This document shows positions 29,407-44,444 of a DNA stretch of 64,000 nt, one piece after another. Both the position numbers and the translations under genes were made by a program. Numbering within the stretch: the stretch's first letter is position 1; each line of letters begins with the position of its first letter. The notes beneath the pieces were generated by a model. The model was not told the origin of the DNA. It did no database searches and saw only the letters and a list, made by a program, of their open reading frames with translations. Source of the stretch: Lineus longissimus. Its lineage: Eukaryota; Nemertea; Pilidiophora; Heteronemertea; Lineidae. The stretch is from positions 8,804,001-8,868,000 of the forward strand of contig NC_088319.1 in NCBI RefSeq assembly GCF_910592395.1. Direction: 5' to 3'.

Positions 29407-31440
29407 AAAAAGCTCGATCTTTGTATAAAACAAGTAAGCCAAAAAGCTCTGCCCTCGGTACACGTATGAAAACATATTACAGCCCGCCACTTTTGATTGA
29501 TTCCAAGGCATTTTCAATACGACACAGCATTTGGCCCTTTTGGGAAATATCAGATCTTATTTACTTAGATTTCTGGCTGAAACAGTTCTTGGTGGGAATC
29601 AGAAATACAAAAAGAATAATCTGCACTCTAATTTTCATGTCTTGGTCTGACATTGTTGTAATACATATTCCCCATATGCAGGGTGTCTAAAAAAAGTATA
29701 CCCACATTGTATCATCGATTAAAAGTAAACTACAAAATTTTATTTCAAGTGTAACATGTCATTAGAAAGAGCTTGATTTAGTCTTTTAAATGATACCCTA
29801 CACATGCATTTATTTTCACGGGTGAGTTGGTATACAATGATTGTCAGCAGTTTAATTCCACACTGTGACAAATCAACAGGAGACATGGTCAGATGATGTC
29901 ACCTGTGCATTGATAGGGATGGGGTCATGTCGAGGGACCAGTGCCGTAATTTCACACGGTGTAACATTAGAATCAACTAGAAATGTCAGTTGTGTCTTGC
30001 CAGACTCTGGAGTCTCAGGCTTTAGTAAGGTGCGGAGGGGTTGGGTGGGGCTTGCTGTTTGTGGATGAGGGGAGTGGTGGATGAATGGGGCAGGGGTAGA
30101 TATGGCGTGGGGCCAAGGTGTAGTTCCGTATGAAGATCGGGGAGTCTGCACGCGAATTTCTTGGAAGTTCCTAGAAATATTCACCAGCGTGCCGCACTCT
30201 GTCTATCCATTTCCTTTGGGATATCTTCGTACTAAACTCATGGATTATCGAATGGCAATTAGTTACAGAATTTGTTAAACAAGACATTAAATAACAGCTT
30301 GAAAAAGCCGATTGTTAAGAAAAAATCATCTGTCTGTGGCAAACAACTTATCATAGCTTTCTTCAATATTCCGCTTGTTCTGTATTGTTATTGATGTAAG
30401 CGGCAAGTTCCTACTCTTAGTCGCGATTTGTTCACTTCTCACGTACATTGCCCGAACAAAAATAAACAGAAACGAGACGCTTTGCTCGATCCATCCGATT
30501 GTTACTTCATATACGGAGTGTGATTAAAAGTTGGAGGTTGTTACAGAGATTAAATCTTATCCTATTTATATCGACCCTTACTGACTGCATGATTGCTGAC
30601 CATGGTCATGGGGGAGTTCCCAAAGGTCACCAGCTGTCTGAAAAAAACAATTGCTTGTAGCGAACTACAATTAATCTTCAAAAGTAGAATTTGGCAATTC
30701 GCTTATCAGCAAATTGTAGACCACATCCTGGAAAGTGGGGGACTTGTGTAATGGTCAATATAAATCAGCACATGTTTTAAGCAAGTCCTGCAAAGAAAGC
30801 AAAACACTTCGTAGGGATGCGCCACAATTTTATTTTTGGCCATTCTATATTGCCAAAATCCCTTCTTCTGATTATGTTTAGAACAAATTTAATACCACTC
30901 CAAGCTTTTAAAAGCATAAGGTCGAGTCTGTTTTTGTCCAATGAGGACATTCAATCGGCAAAATCGATGTACACTGATGTGCACTAGCATCAATTATGCA
31001 GATACCAAGTAGCAGAGTCTCCAGAAAGACACCATACATTATGTACACTCTCAGTACGGGAATACTGTTCAGCAGAAAATTAGCATACATTTTACAGTCC
31101 GAGAGCACAGTAGCTGCTTTTAGATTAGGTTTAGATCATTCAAGAGATATTTCTTGGAAATGGCCAATCCAAGTAACTGCCTCCCTGCCACTCGTGGCTG
31201 CCAGATCAATCTTAAGTTGAAGCCAGTTTTTCGATCGGTAGCGCCATTACCAGCACGGCACCAAAATGACAAAAATCACTAAAAATGGCCAAATGTTGGG
31301 TGCAATGGGAGACTTCGACAGATTTTTTATGATAGTAGGTTATAAGGAATCATATAGCCAAATGTCAGCCTTCTGCAAGTCATGATTTAGAAGAAGTAGG
31401 TCACGGCTGAGTACAACCAATGGACGAAGTCTATGGGATG
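29407..31440. other. No gene recognised; isolated mariner-like end
   Basis: A sequence GCAGGGTGTCTAAAAAAAGT near 29679 resembles a mariner-type terminus, but no matching inverted end was found nearby. Otherwise the region is unique-looking and without convincing coding sequence. Confidence 0.4.
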
Positions 31441-32252
31441 AGGATATGGTCTAATATTTTTTACCGTTTCAGTTTCAGCTCCCTGGTGGCCAAGTAAAGA
31501 ATCAGATTGGACCGAAATTCAGTGACGGAGGTTATCTGACCGAGAAGTTCATGTGTACTAACTTTCAAGTTAATAGCTAATTAATAGCTTTAATGGTAAA
31601 GAAACGTGCCATAGTTACACTCCAACGGCCAATTCATGCCACTTGACCTCTGTGACCTTGAAAAGTAGGTAAAATTAAAAACCTACAAGACATGTAATGT
31701 ATCCTTGCTTGAAGTACCTACCATAAAGATATTATTGAAAACAAGTCGCTAAGAAGCGAGATATTGCACTTTTTACCTTGTCAGTTTTGGCTCCCTGGCA
31801 TGATGGCCAAGTCAAGTATCAGTTTGGACCGAAATTGTCATAAGAGGTTTACTGATCTAGGGGGTCAGGTGCACCAAGTTTCTAATTGATAAATTTAGGG
31901 GTTAAGAAACGTGCCAGTTATACTTGGCCAATTTGCACCATTTGACCTCTGTGACATTGAAAAGCAGGTCAAATCAAAAACCCGTATGACATGTGATGAA
32001 TCCTTGTTTGGAGTACCTACCATAGAAATAATACCAAAGATCAGTGTCAGAGGTCCACATTGTACTTTGTACTTTGTACACATCCACTTTGTACACATGA
32101 CCTTGGGGGTCATGTGTACAAAGTTTTAAATTCAAAGCCCTAGTGGTTAAGAAATGTGCCACGGTTTTTGAAACAGGATACGGACGATGGGTGACAACGA
32201 CGGACGCTGGACACTGCATTATTATATAGACTTCCCCATGCTGAGCCAAAAA
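31441..32252 (+). repeat. 3' part of the hairpin-ended repeat, subfamily B-like
   Basis: Two and a half internal units (GCTCCCTGGTGGCCAAGT, AAGAAACGTGCCATAGTT, CTTGACCTCTGTGACCTTGA) end in TATAGACTTCCCCATGCTGA then GCCAAAAAG. The GAC microsatellite is nearly absent (GACGATGGGTGACAACGACG). Confidence 0.75.
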
Positions 32253-32479
32253 GTAAATTTTTGGACGTTTTTAAAATTGACTCTTACATAATGAAGAGAC
32301 ATGATTAGCTGGACCCAAATACAACAGATACATGACCAACAAAATACAGAAATATAGCATTTTCTGCATTCAATTATCGTATTTTTTTATCTCTGTGGTT
32401 TATTTTAAGGCGGACATTTACTTTCTGGTGGGATTGAACATGCTTTGTCAAAAATGTTTTGGTAATGTTCAGAACACTT

Positions 32480-33010
32480 GTTTAACCATAGGAACCTGCT
32501 GCCCAGAGACCTCAAGAATCGCGGAGACCAGTAGACAACCCTGAGAAGAAGTAAAGAAAGTCAACATTGGGGAACGGCAATACTAAAATGGCCAATGAAC
32601 TGATGCAAAGAACAAATTGTACAACTAATTCAAGCAAGTACTAATACTTGCTAATTTTCCACCATTCAACTACACACCTCAATCAACCACCACCAACAAG
32701 CAATGAAAATACCGGTCGATTCAGCTCTTCCTGATTTTTGCTTGGATTTAGGATTGTTTTGAAGCAGGATAAAAATGGGTCATAGTGAAAGACAAATGCA
32801 TATAGGTGTCACACATGTCGTATGTTTGTAAGAGAACATGCCTCGCTGTACTAGGTGCTCTGCGGGTCACTTTGCATCTCCGCATAGACCATTTCAGGAC
32901 AGTATTGTCATTTTCTCCAAAAGTCTGCTTTCTTTACTTCTTATATGTTCTCTGGGGTGTCTACTGGTCTCAGGGATTTTTGGGTCTCTGGGGTACAGGT
33001 TCCTGTGGTT
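32480..33010. repeat. Inverted repeat with about 110-bp arms
   Basis: Left arm 32480-32590 (ATAGGAACCTGCTGCCCAGA, GAGACCAGTAGACAACCC, GAAGTAAAGAAAGTCAACA) is matched by the complement of 32895-33010 (CACAGGAACCTGTACCCCAG, GAGACCAGTAGACACCCC, GAAGTAAAGAAAGCAGACT). The arms are clearly diverged. Two overlapping open frames here (32806-33200) are products of the repeat and not taken as genes. Confidence 0.65.
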
Positions 33011-35575
<2,565 letters not shown>

Positions 35576-35778
35576 ATGTCCAATGAATTACTTAAACTCA
35601 AGCTGACATGCATGCATAAAACCCCTAACGGCCAGGTTAGAAAACACTACGAACGACCGATCAGGCATGTTTCAAACGCCCTCAGATATGATAGACTACC
35701 AGCAGGCCTCAGTGACGCTTCCGTAATCACCAACACAGCACTGGATGTGAAGCCTAGATATGGGCATCAGTTCATATA

Positions 35779-35830
35779 CAGTGGAACCCCGGTAATACGA
35801 CCACTCAAGGGACCAAGGTTGAATGTTTCC
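35779..35830 (+). repeat. Tigger/pogo-like terminal sequence
   Basis: TA followed by CAGTGGAACCCCGGTAATAC and GACCACTCAAGGGACC has the form of a Tigger-type inverted terminus. The right partner was not found, and the superposed 105-codon frame is probably not coding. Confidence 0.35.
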
Positions 35831-36469
35831 ATGCGTCACATGAACAGTTTGTCGATATTTCAGATTTATTATATGTTTTATTTTGAGTTCTGACAATTTT
35901 TTGTTCATGTGATTTGGCTCATCCGCTTAAAGTCGGGGCAACATTTCCCTGGGGCATTTTGCGAGCCGCGCACTTGTCGATTTGCTGTTACTTGTCCATT
36001 GGCAGCATCATGTAAAATAGGAATTTATTTGCTTTGTTTGCATGGCTTCACGTATTGCATACTATCATTGCTAATAAAAGCATATTTTCTCCTATGTTTT
36101 ATTTTCATTTGCAATTTAATGAATAAAGTTGTTCTCACCTTTGCTAGATTGCAACCAAAAGTTCACACTTTATTATTGAAAGCAATTACCGCTAATTATC
36201 CCACCATCATCAAAGAAAATTTCAGTCAGCGGCGCCCTGGATGTCAGGTAGGTTTGACACCTCTGACACGTTAGAAGATGAGTTGAGTAATGTCTAATGT
36301 TACTGTTTTAATCAGTTCAAGTATGAGAAGTGTTTTCAAGTTTTTTCAATCGTAATGTGGAGTGATATTTTACCAATATCAATAAATTTGTTCAGCTGAT
36401 TCAAGCAAGTTCTAATATTTGCTAACATAAATCATGGCAGCATAGGGAACCTCCCCTACACTAGTTCAT

Positions 36470-36640
36470 CACACCACAGAAGTTTCAGGTCTGTCACTCA
36501 ATCGATTCCCGAGTTATGGGGCGGAATGTGAAAAACCAAGATGGCAGCCTAGCAGCCTGGCAGCCTGGCAGCCATTTTGGATATGGGCTCAGACCCAAAA
36601 TCGAAAGGGAACCTTCGAGACACTAGGCCTTTATCCGACA
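36470..36640 (+). repeat. Copy of a 110-bp-unit dispersed repeat
   Basis: GAGTTATGGGGCGGAATGTG, AAGATGGCAGCC, GGCAGCCATTTTGGATAT, CCCAAAATCGAAAGGGAACC and ACACTAGGCCTTTAT recur in several copies at 41780-42250. A small GCAGCCTG tandem (AGCAGCCTGGCAGCCTGGCA) is included. Confidence 0.65.
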
Positions 36641-37089
36641 AAAATTGCAAATCCACCAGAGGAGTGGTTATTGAGCGGAATAGAGTGTGGATGCAGAAAC
36701 CAGCTGAGAACATAATTCCCCAAGTTCAACTTTGTTGGGCGAGGGCATAATAAATCAAAATCTTGCATGATGCCACCAATTAACAAGTAACAGCAAATAG
36801 AAAATGAGCCAACCGCAAATGTACCTGCTGGCCACCAGCTGCTTTTGAAAACCATGTAGTGTAGCGTTGGACTACAGACAGTCTACTATTGCCATGCTAC
36901 AAACATGTAAATATTAGCTAATGTAAATATGTATACTTGGCTGATGTTGGTATTGACACAATAAGGTCCGCTATAGGCAACAATCGCCTTGGCCACGGGT
37001 GTCTCCTAGGTGCTCCAAGGCGACAGTCCCCTGGACAACTAATCTAAGCTATGATAAGGACATGGGCAGAATCATTTCAGTCTCCCTAA

Positions 37090-38160
37090 ATCTTAGACAC
37101 TGGTATGATGTGCAGCTTGACTAGGCTGACCTCACGCTGTATCATTTAAAGGGGTCTCTTGCTGGAAGTTGCAGTTAAAGGGGTAATGATGTTGTGAACT
37201 TCCTGCTATAGGTTGCTAGGCTAGGCTGACCTCACAACTAAATTATCTAAAAGTTGATCTCTTGCTGGTAATGATAATTTGGACTTCCCGGTAGAGTTTG
37301 AATAGAAGAGTAAATAAATTCTGTCTGTTGAGTTTACGCCACTATTCCTCAATAGGTGGAGCTTGAACAGGTTGAACTAAATCGTATTTTTTAAAGGGGT
37401 ATTTTGCTTGAAGTTGTTAAAGGGTAAATGTACTGTGAACCTTCTGCTAGGTGGCACTTGACTAGGGTTCTCTTAGTCTTACTGGAAGTTGCTGTTAGTG
37501 TATTGATGGAGTGAACCTACTGCTAGGCGGTGCTCAGCTTACATTTAATATGTAGTGTGACTAAACTCCATTACACCACGCATCCGTGTGCCAGTCTGAA
37601 CACTGGCTGTGACGTCACTGACGCGACGTCGCCCATGCATCTAGCAAGCATTTTGCATGTTGACCCACACACATAAAAAATGGCTGCCGAATTCACTCAT
37701 TGCATACATCAGAAAATGCGCATTTGACGTCAACCTAGTCAAGTGCCACATATAGCAGGAAGATCACAACATCATTGCCCTTAAGCATAAGTTCACAGCA
37801 TCAATACCCCTTAGCAGGAAGTTTACAGCATCATTGCCCTTTAACAGCAACTTCCAACAAGAGACCCCATCAATGATACAGCGTGCGGTCAGTCTAGCCA
37901 AGTACCACCTATAGCAGGAAGTTCCCAGCATCATTACCCTTTGACAACAACTTCCAGCAAGATACCCCTTTAACTGATACAGCGTGAGGTCAGCCTAGTC
38001 AAGCATCTCCATTAGCAGGAAGTTCACATCATCATTACCCTTATTAACAACAAGATACCCCTTTAAATGATAAACTTTAGTTGGAGGTCACCACAGTCAA
38101 GCGCCACAAAAGAGGAAGTTCCTTGCAACATAAGCAATCACACAGCACATACAGTTGGCA
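37090..38160. mobile_element. Foldback-like element with inverted arrays of about 100-bp units
   Basis: On the left (37090-37560) units read CTGACCTCACGCTGTATCAT, TTAAAGGGGTCTCTTGCTGG, AAGTTGCAGTTAAAGGGGTA, GTGAACTTCCTGCTA. On the right (37725-38110) the same units stand in reverse complement (AGCAGGAAGTTCAC, ACCCCTTTAACTGATACAGC, GTGAGGTCAGCCTAGTCAAG). About four units lie on each side of a unique centre of about 160 bp. Inverted arrays of tandem repeats are the hallmark of foldback elements. The outer boundaries are approximate and no target duplication was identified. Confidence 0.6.
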
Positions 38161-38307
38161 CACACTCCACCCAGGCTGACTTAACCTTTAAAACAAGATT
38201 TGCAATTCTACAATCCAACCAGGTTCATTTCCCAACTAACTTGATTATCTAACTCATTTCTTGTTTTACAAGATTTCATTTCTTGATTACTTGTTCCGTT
38301 AGTCTTA

Positions 38308-38595
<288 letters not shown>

Positions 38596-38733
38596 TTAAC
38601 TTTGGGTCTTGGGGGGGGGGGGGCAAAATGCCATAGCTGCCAACGACTTTGGAAGGTTGTATTTTTCTATGACTTTGATCTCCTAATTATAACGATTTTA
38701 CAGTCATGAAGTCTAAAACCATGACGGAAAGAA

Positions 38734-40328
38734 TGAAACGGCCAGGGGCCATTGTGCTCACCGTAAGTATTTTTAGTAGACAGTTACAGAAAGTGCTACA
38801 GTATGTAAGCCTCTCATAATTTATACATGCATCTGTGACCAGTTCAGAGCCGGCCCTGGCCAAGTGGTGAATCCGAGACTTGTGGTTCCAAGCTTGTAGA
38901 GTCTAGGTGAAAATGATAGTGAAGAAACGTGCCACTCCATGACAATGGTCACGGTGAATATATTTTTAACTTTGACCTCAGTGACCCTGACAGGTAGGTC
39001 AAATAACAAACCAGGGTGATATGTGATATGTGATGTAGACATCCACCTGACCATAACAATTTCATCACTCGTTACACTACAGCAATCGGCAAAAAAACGA
39101 TTTCCAAGATGGCCGCCTAATTAAATCTATGGCACCAAATAAAATCAAAAAATGAAGAAAATGTAAGATAGAACTCAGAAAAGAAAAAAGGAAAAGATGA
39201 AAAATAAAAATATTTTTGGCTGTCCTTGACCGGGGTTTGAACTCACGACCTTTGGATTGCCACAATACGAGGAAAAACCCACAAAACATGCAATTTCGGC
39301 CATATTTGAATTCCGATCTGGCTGAAACTTGGCACACAAATAGTGGCTTCTTAGATGCATCATTACCCAAAATTAAAACTCTTTACATTGAACAACGACA
39401 AAACGTACCAAGAACGGTAAAGTTTTCAACTTTGACCTCTGTGAACTTGAAAGGTGGGTCAAATCAAAAACCTGTAAGATATGTGATGTATCCTTGCTGG
39501 GAGTACCTACCATGAAACTTTTATCAAAAACAAATCAGTAATAAGCGAGAAATCACACTTTTTGAGTTTTGAGTTTGGGCCCCCTGGTGGCCAAGTCAAT
39601 AATCAGACCGAACCAAAATTCAGTGTAAAAGGTCAACTGACCTAGGGGGTCATTTGTTCAAAGTTTCAAGTTCATAACTGTTGCGGTTGAGAAACGTGCC
39701 ATAGTTAAACTCAAACGGCAAATTTTCGCCATTTGACCTCTGCGACCTTAAAAAGTAGGTCAAATCCGAAAAATCGTACAACATCTGAGGTAACCTTGCT
39801 AGGGGTCCCTGCCATAAAAATTTCATCAAAAACAATTTGCTAATAAGCAGGCTATTGCACTTCTTACTTTTTCTGTTTTGGCCCCCTGGTGGCAAAGTCA
39901 AGAATCAGATCAGGCTGAAATTCAGCACCAGAGGTTATCTGATATAGGGGGTTATATGTACCAAGTTTCAAGCTCATAGCTTTGGTGGTTGAGAAACGTG
40001 CCATAGTTACACTCAAACGGCCAATTCACGCCATTTGACCTCTGCGACTTTGAAAAGTAGATCAAATTAAAAACCCGTAAGATATATGATGTATCCTTGC
40101 TATGAGTACCTACCACAAAAGTTTTATCGAAAACAAGTCACTAATAAGCGAGATATCACACTTTTTAGATATCCACATTTGGCCCCCTGGTGGCCAAGTT
40201 GAGAATCAGATCGGACAGAAATTTAGTGTCACGGGTCATCTGACCTAGGGGGTCATGTGTACAAAGTTTTAAGTTCATAGGCCTAGCGGTTAAAAAACGT
40301 GCCACTGTTTTTGAACTAGGATACGACG

Positions 40329-40366
<38 letters not shown>

Positions 40367-40435
40367 ACGACGACGGACGACGACGGACGACGGACACTGC
40401 GGTATCGTATAGACTCCCCTACGGTGAGCCAAAAA
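38734..40435 (+). mobile_element. Hairpin-ended repeat, subfamily B, apparently full length
   Basis: Starts TGAAACGGCCAGGGGCCATT with GCTCACCGTA (38756-38765) and ends TACGGTGAGC (40420-40429) then CAAAAA. The two motifs are exact complements. Four to five internal units of about 300 bp and a GAC/GGAC microsatellite (about 40325-40400) precede the 3' end, as in subfamily A. A differing block at about 39080-39410 interrupts the internal units. Confidence 0.8.
39220..39290 (-). repeat. tRNA-like (SINE-type) fragment
   Basis: On the minus strand GGTCGTGAGTTCAAACCCCG fits a tRNA T-arm with a B-box (GAGTTCAAACC), followed by GTCAAGGACAGCC. No A-box is convincing upstream. It may be a truncated tRNA-derived SINE inserted in the subfamily B repeat; too little remains for certainty. 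Confidence 0.35.
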
Positions 40436-40939
40436 GGGGTAAAGAAAAATCAGCCCCGCCCCAAACCCAACTCCTCGATGGAACATTGGCATTATTCACG
40501 GCATTATTACCAAGCTGTCAGCTGTCCAGTCAACTCCTATTCTACAAGGGTAGTTTCCATCAACGAATTGCACAAAAGAAGGAAAAATTCAAAATCTGAC
40601 AGAATTATCGCGCTTTTCTGATGTTGACTCTGATTTGACCCGAGTTAGCTCTCCACGCAGCGACTCTTTCCACGTGGAACGATGAGCTAGTAAGGCGTTT
40701 CCTGGAGCTAGGATCTACCCCTCGTCCTTTGATGGTCGAGAGTTGGGAAGTGTTGATCCTGCTGGTTTCGAGGTTTCAGGTGCGGAATCGGAGGGTGATT
40801 CTGATTGTGAATGTGATGCATTTACAAAATGCATGATAGTACAGATAATGAAAGTTGGTCGGATGATGCAGACGGGGGTGGTGATGCCAAAGCAAGGAAC
40901 TGGGTACGTGTAAGGAACTTGAGATATGATAGGCCCCCT

Positions 40940-41614
40940 TTAGGGATAGAGAAACGTGCCACAGTTACACTCAAACAGCCAATTTGCGCCATTTAACCTC
41001 TGTGACCTTGAAAAGTAGGTCCAAAAAAAAACTGGTATAACATGTGGTGTATCCTTGCTTGGAGTACCAGCCATAGAAATATTATTGAAAACAAGTCACT
41101 TATAAGCGAGATATTGCTATTTTTATCATTTTAGTTTTGGCACCCTGGTGGCCAATTCAAGAACAAGATCAGATCGAAATTCGGTGTCAGAGGTTATCTG
41201 CTGTAACGGGTCATGTGAACTAAGTTTAAAGTTCATAGCTTTAGTGGTTAAGAAACCTGCCACAATTACACTCTAACGGCCAATTTACGTCATCTGACCT
41301 CTGCGACCTTGAAAAGTAGGTCAAATCAAAAACCTGTAAGACATGTTATGTATCCTTGCTAGGAGAATCTAAATCTTAAGCAAAAATGAGTTGCTTATAG
41401 GATTTTAACTTTTGGCCCCCTGGTGGCCAAGCCGAGAATCAGATCGGACGGAAAGTCAGAGTCAGCAGTCACCTGACGTGGGGGGTATGTGTACAAAGTT
41501 TCAAGTTCATAGCCCTAGCGGTTAAGAAACGTGCCACTGTTTTTGATACAGACGGAGGAGGAACGACGGAAGACAATGCGGTATTGTATAGACTCCCCTA
41601 CAGTGAGCCAAAAA
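40940..41614 (+). repeat. 3' fragment of the hairpin-ended repeat, subfamily B
   Basis: Two internal units (AAACGTGCCACAGTTACACT, ACCTCTGTGACCTTGAAAAG, CACCCTGGTGGCCAA) lead to TATAGACTCCCCTACAGTGA then GCCAAAAAG at 41614. The GAC microsatellite is reduced to a few units. Confidence 0.75.
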
Positions 41615-41779
41615 GCATAAACATTGTCAAGCTGACCAAAGCTTCCGTAGCAATCCAGTCAATCCATCTTCAGTGACAACCTGCACATGCGTCGATGCGC
41701 AAAATGTATCAGGTCATGCAGGTTGTCCCATATCCCTGAGCAGTTCACAGCCATCAAGGCAGCAAGGGAGTTTTCACAA

Positions 41780-42250
41780 GCAACTGGTTACTCCAGTTAT
41801 GGGGTGGAAAACAAAGATGGCAGCCTGACAACCATATTGGATATCGTGTTTGCCCATCAATCGATAGGGGAGCTGTGAAAACAAAGATGGCCACTTCGAG
41901 GCCATATTGCCATTGGATTTTGGGTCAGGTCCAGAATCAATAAGAAACTTCCCCCACACTAGGCCAACACCATAGAAGTTTCAGGCCTATCACTCAACTG
42001 GTCGACTGATTATGAGACGGAGTGCCAAAAAAAACAGATGCAAGCCTGGCGGCCTTTTTGGATTTCCACTCTGGTCCAAAATCGAGAGATAATTTCACAA
42101 CTGTCACTCAATTGGTTCTGGAGTTATGGGGCGGTATGCAAAAACTAAGATGGCGGCATGGTGCCCTGTTGGAATTCGGGTCCGTCCAAAATTGATACAG
42201 AACCTTTGACACACTAGGCCTTCATGCCACTGACAACAACTGCAATTCCA
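41780..42250 (+). repeat. Tandem cluster of the 110-bp-unit repeat
   Basis: Three to four diverged units with the wording GAGTTATGGGGCGG, AACTAAGATGGC, CCAAAATTGATACAGAACCT, ACACTAGGCCTTCATGCCAC. The same family is present at 36470-36640. Confidence 0.65.
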
Positions 42251-42408
42251 CTCTTTCATCATCTTCTTTTTAATCTTATATAGTGCAACCAGAGCCAACT
42301 GTACAAAGTCAACTTTAACAATTATTTTTTTCCTCAGCACACACTACATACATACCTTCATGTTCACCGCCAGGATTAGACCTGAAAATAGAATCAGCAT
42401 AATTAAAA

Positions 42409-42960
42409 TGAAATGGCCAGGGCCATTGTGCTCACCTCCCTCACAGACATGATATTGTTTTCAATTTTAGTCACCTGCTGGCCATATTTGGAATCGAATT
42501 CGGCTAGTTTCAGCAGTTTTGATTCCATTGAATAATATTATTCTTCTCGGCTCAATTGCACAAAAGAAAATTACCGGTACCATCCTTTTGCACTTCAAAT
42601 GGTTATAAAGTTGACTGAATTTTAGGGTTATTGAAGAGTTTATATGTCACATGTAAATTGGTTGACATCTGTTCAACAGTTTAGGAGTAATAGGACTTCG
42701 TTGGATTTTCAAGAAGGCGGCCTGGCAGCCATATTTGTCATGGGATTAGAATGAAAATTAGGGATATTTGATAAGAGTATATAGATACATAATCACATGA
42801 ATTTTGGTTGCAATCCGCTCATTTGTTTCGGAGTAATAGGACTATGTCAGCTATCTAAAAATAAAACCAATCCTACTAACCATCTGCGAGTAATTGCTCT
42901 AGTCAGACACAGGCACGCACGGACAAGGGTAAACATATTTCCCTTCCCAACTTGATCCAT
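42409..42960 (+). repeat. 5' end of a subfamily A repeat with a divergent interior
   Basis: TGAAATGGCCAGGGCCATTG and GCTCACCTCCC are nearly identical to the starts of 26628 and 60237. After about 40 bp the sequence leaves the family consensus (CACCTGCTGGCCATATTTGG). The right limit is a guess. Confidence 0.5.
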
Positions 42961-43014
42961 GGCTCCTACCCATGCGATAAAAACAGCATCAAGAGCAACT
43001 GCTCACCATACTTA

Positions 43015-43137
<123 letters not shown>

Positions 43138-43228
43138 TCAATTCTGCTAATGATGACATGATTGATTAACCAAAAGTAGACCCAACTCCCATCCTTCTAT
43201 ACCACAGAAAAGTAGAAAATTAAATCAA

Positions 43229-44440
43229 TGAAAAGACCAGGGGCCATTGTGCTCGCCGTATAGATATTTGGTGGTTAAGAATTCATGCTGGTTAAGAAAC
43301 ATGCATGCTTTGATATAGCTTTGGCGGATAAGAAATGAGCCATAGTTTCACTTGAACAGAGCTGTCAACCCCTAAATAGCCCCTTCAGTATTTTCCCTCC
43401 TGAATTTGTCAGTTTTTCAGTATTTTGAGAGGGTTTTTCAGGTACACATAAATGACCCATTATCACATCTTTCAGTAGGTTTTTTTGTTCCTTCATAAGG
43501 ACTAATAAACTCTGACCTCCGCGTAAACATCAACTGCAAAACACAATAACTTCGAAAATACTTCTTTTATTCAAAATCACATGAAACTAGAATTATCAGT
43601 TGAGTCTTCCCAGACTCAGTGAGGTGCGGCTCTGCGTAAACTCCTTACTGTTGAAATGAGAACATTTTGGTGACATTTAGGCTTGAAACCCATTTTTCCC
43701 ATGAGTATGGAATAGCAACTTTCTACAATTTACAGCAATTTTTATAGCATGACAAAATAATACCCCTTCTTCTAAAAAGCCCAAAGCAAAATCCATCATT
43801 GCTATGTGTAAGAAATTCAAATCTCCTGGTCGCTGAAACAAACTCGTACCGGGACTCGGTGTCAGCAGACAGACAGCAAAATAGCATACATTATATAGGC
43901 TTTAAGCATGTGTAACTGCTTCAGGACCGGTTGAGATAGAGGTTTGGTTACAGATGAAAAGCAGACTGGGCGTGCTGAACAGGCGGAACGAAAAAAATAC
44001 CTTCTTTTTTTAAATCGTATATTTTATGGTGAATCTGTAACATCGTGCTAAAATGCGTTTTTTGGCCAAAATTCGTACAAATTAGGGAAATCCGTAACGG
44101 GTTGGCAGCTCTCCTCAAACAGCCAATTTACACCATTTGACTTCGGTCACAGTCTGTGACCCTGAAAAGTAGGTCAAATCATAGGGTACTGTGAATGTGT
44201 ATTAAATGTGAGACCAAGGGTCAATGCAGAAAGCTCAAATAGAAACGAAACGTGCCAGCAATCGGTGATTTAGTGAACTTTGACCTCTGTGACCTTGAAA
44301 AGAAGGTCAAATCAAAAACCCGGGTGATATGTCATTTAACCTTAACCATAAAAATTTTGTCACTCCACGAACAACCATTCAAAAAGGCAAAAAACCAATT
44401 TCCAAGATGGCCGTCTGGAGGCCAGAAAGTAGGTCATATC
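43229..44440 (+). repeat. Subfamily B 5' fragment plus further internal-unit fragments
   Basis: TGAAAAGACCAGGGGCCATT and GCTCGCCGTATAG at 43229 open the fragment. Internal-unit pieces reappear at about 44100-44440 (TTTGACCTCTGTGACCTTGA at about 44279). Between them (43380-44080) the DNA is not recognisably of the family. Confidence 0.5.
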
Positions 44441-44444
44441 ACAA

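Noticed and set aside
39220-39290. A real tRNA gene on the minus strand
   Set aside because: Only a T-arm with B-box is present; acceptor, D-arm and A-box are not recognisable.
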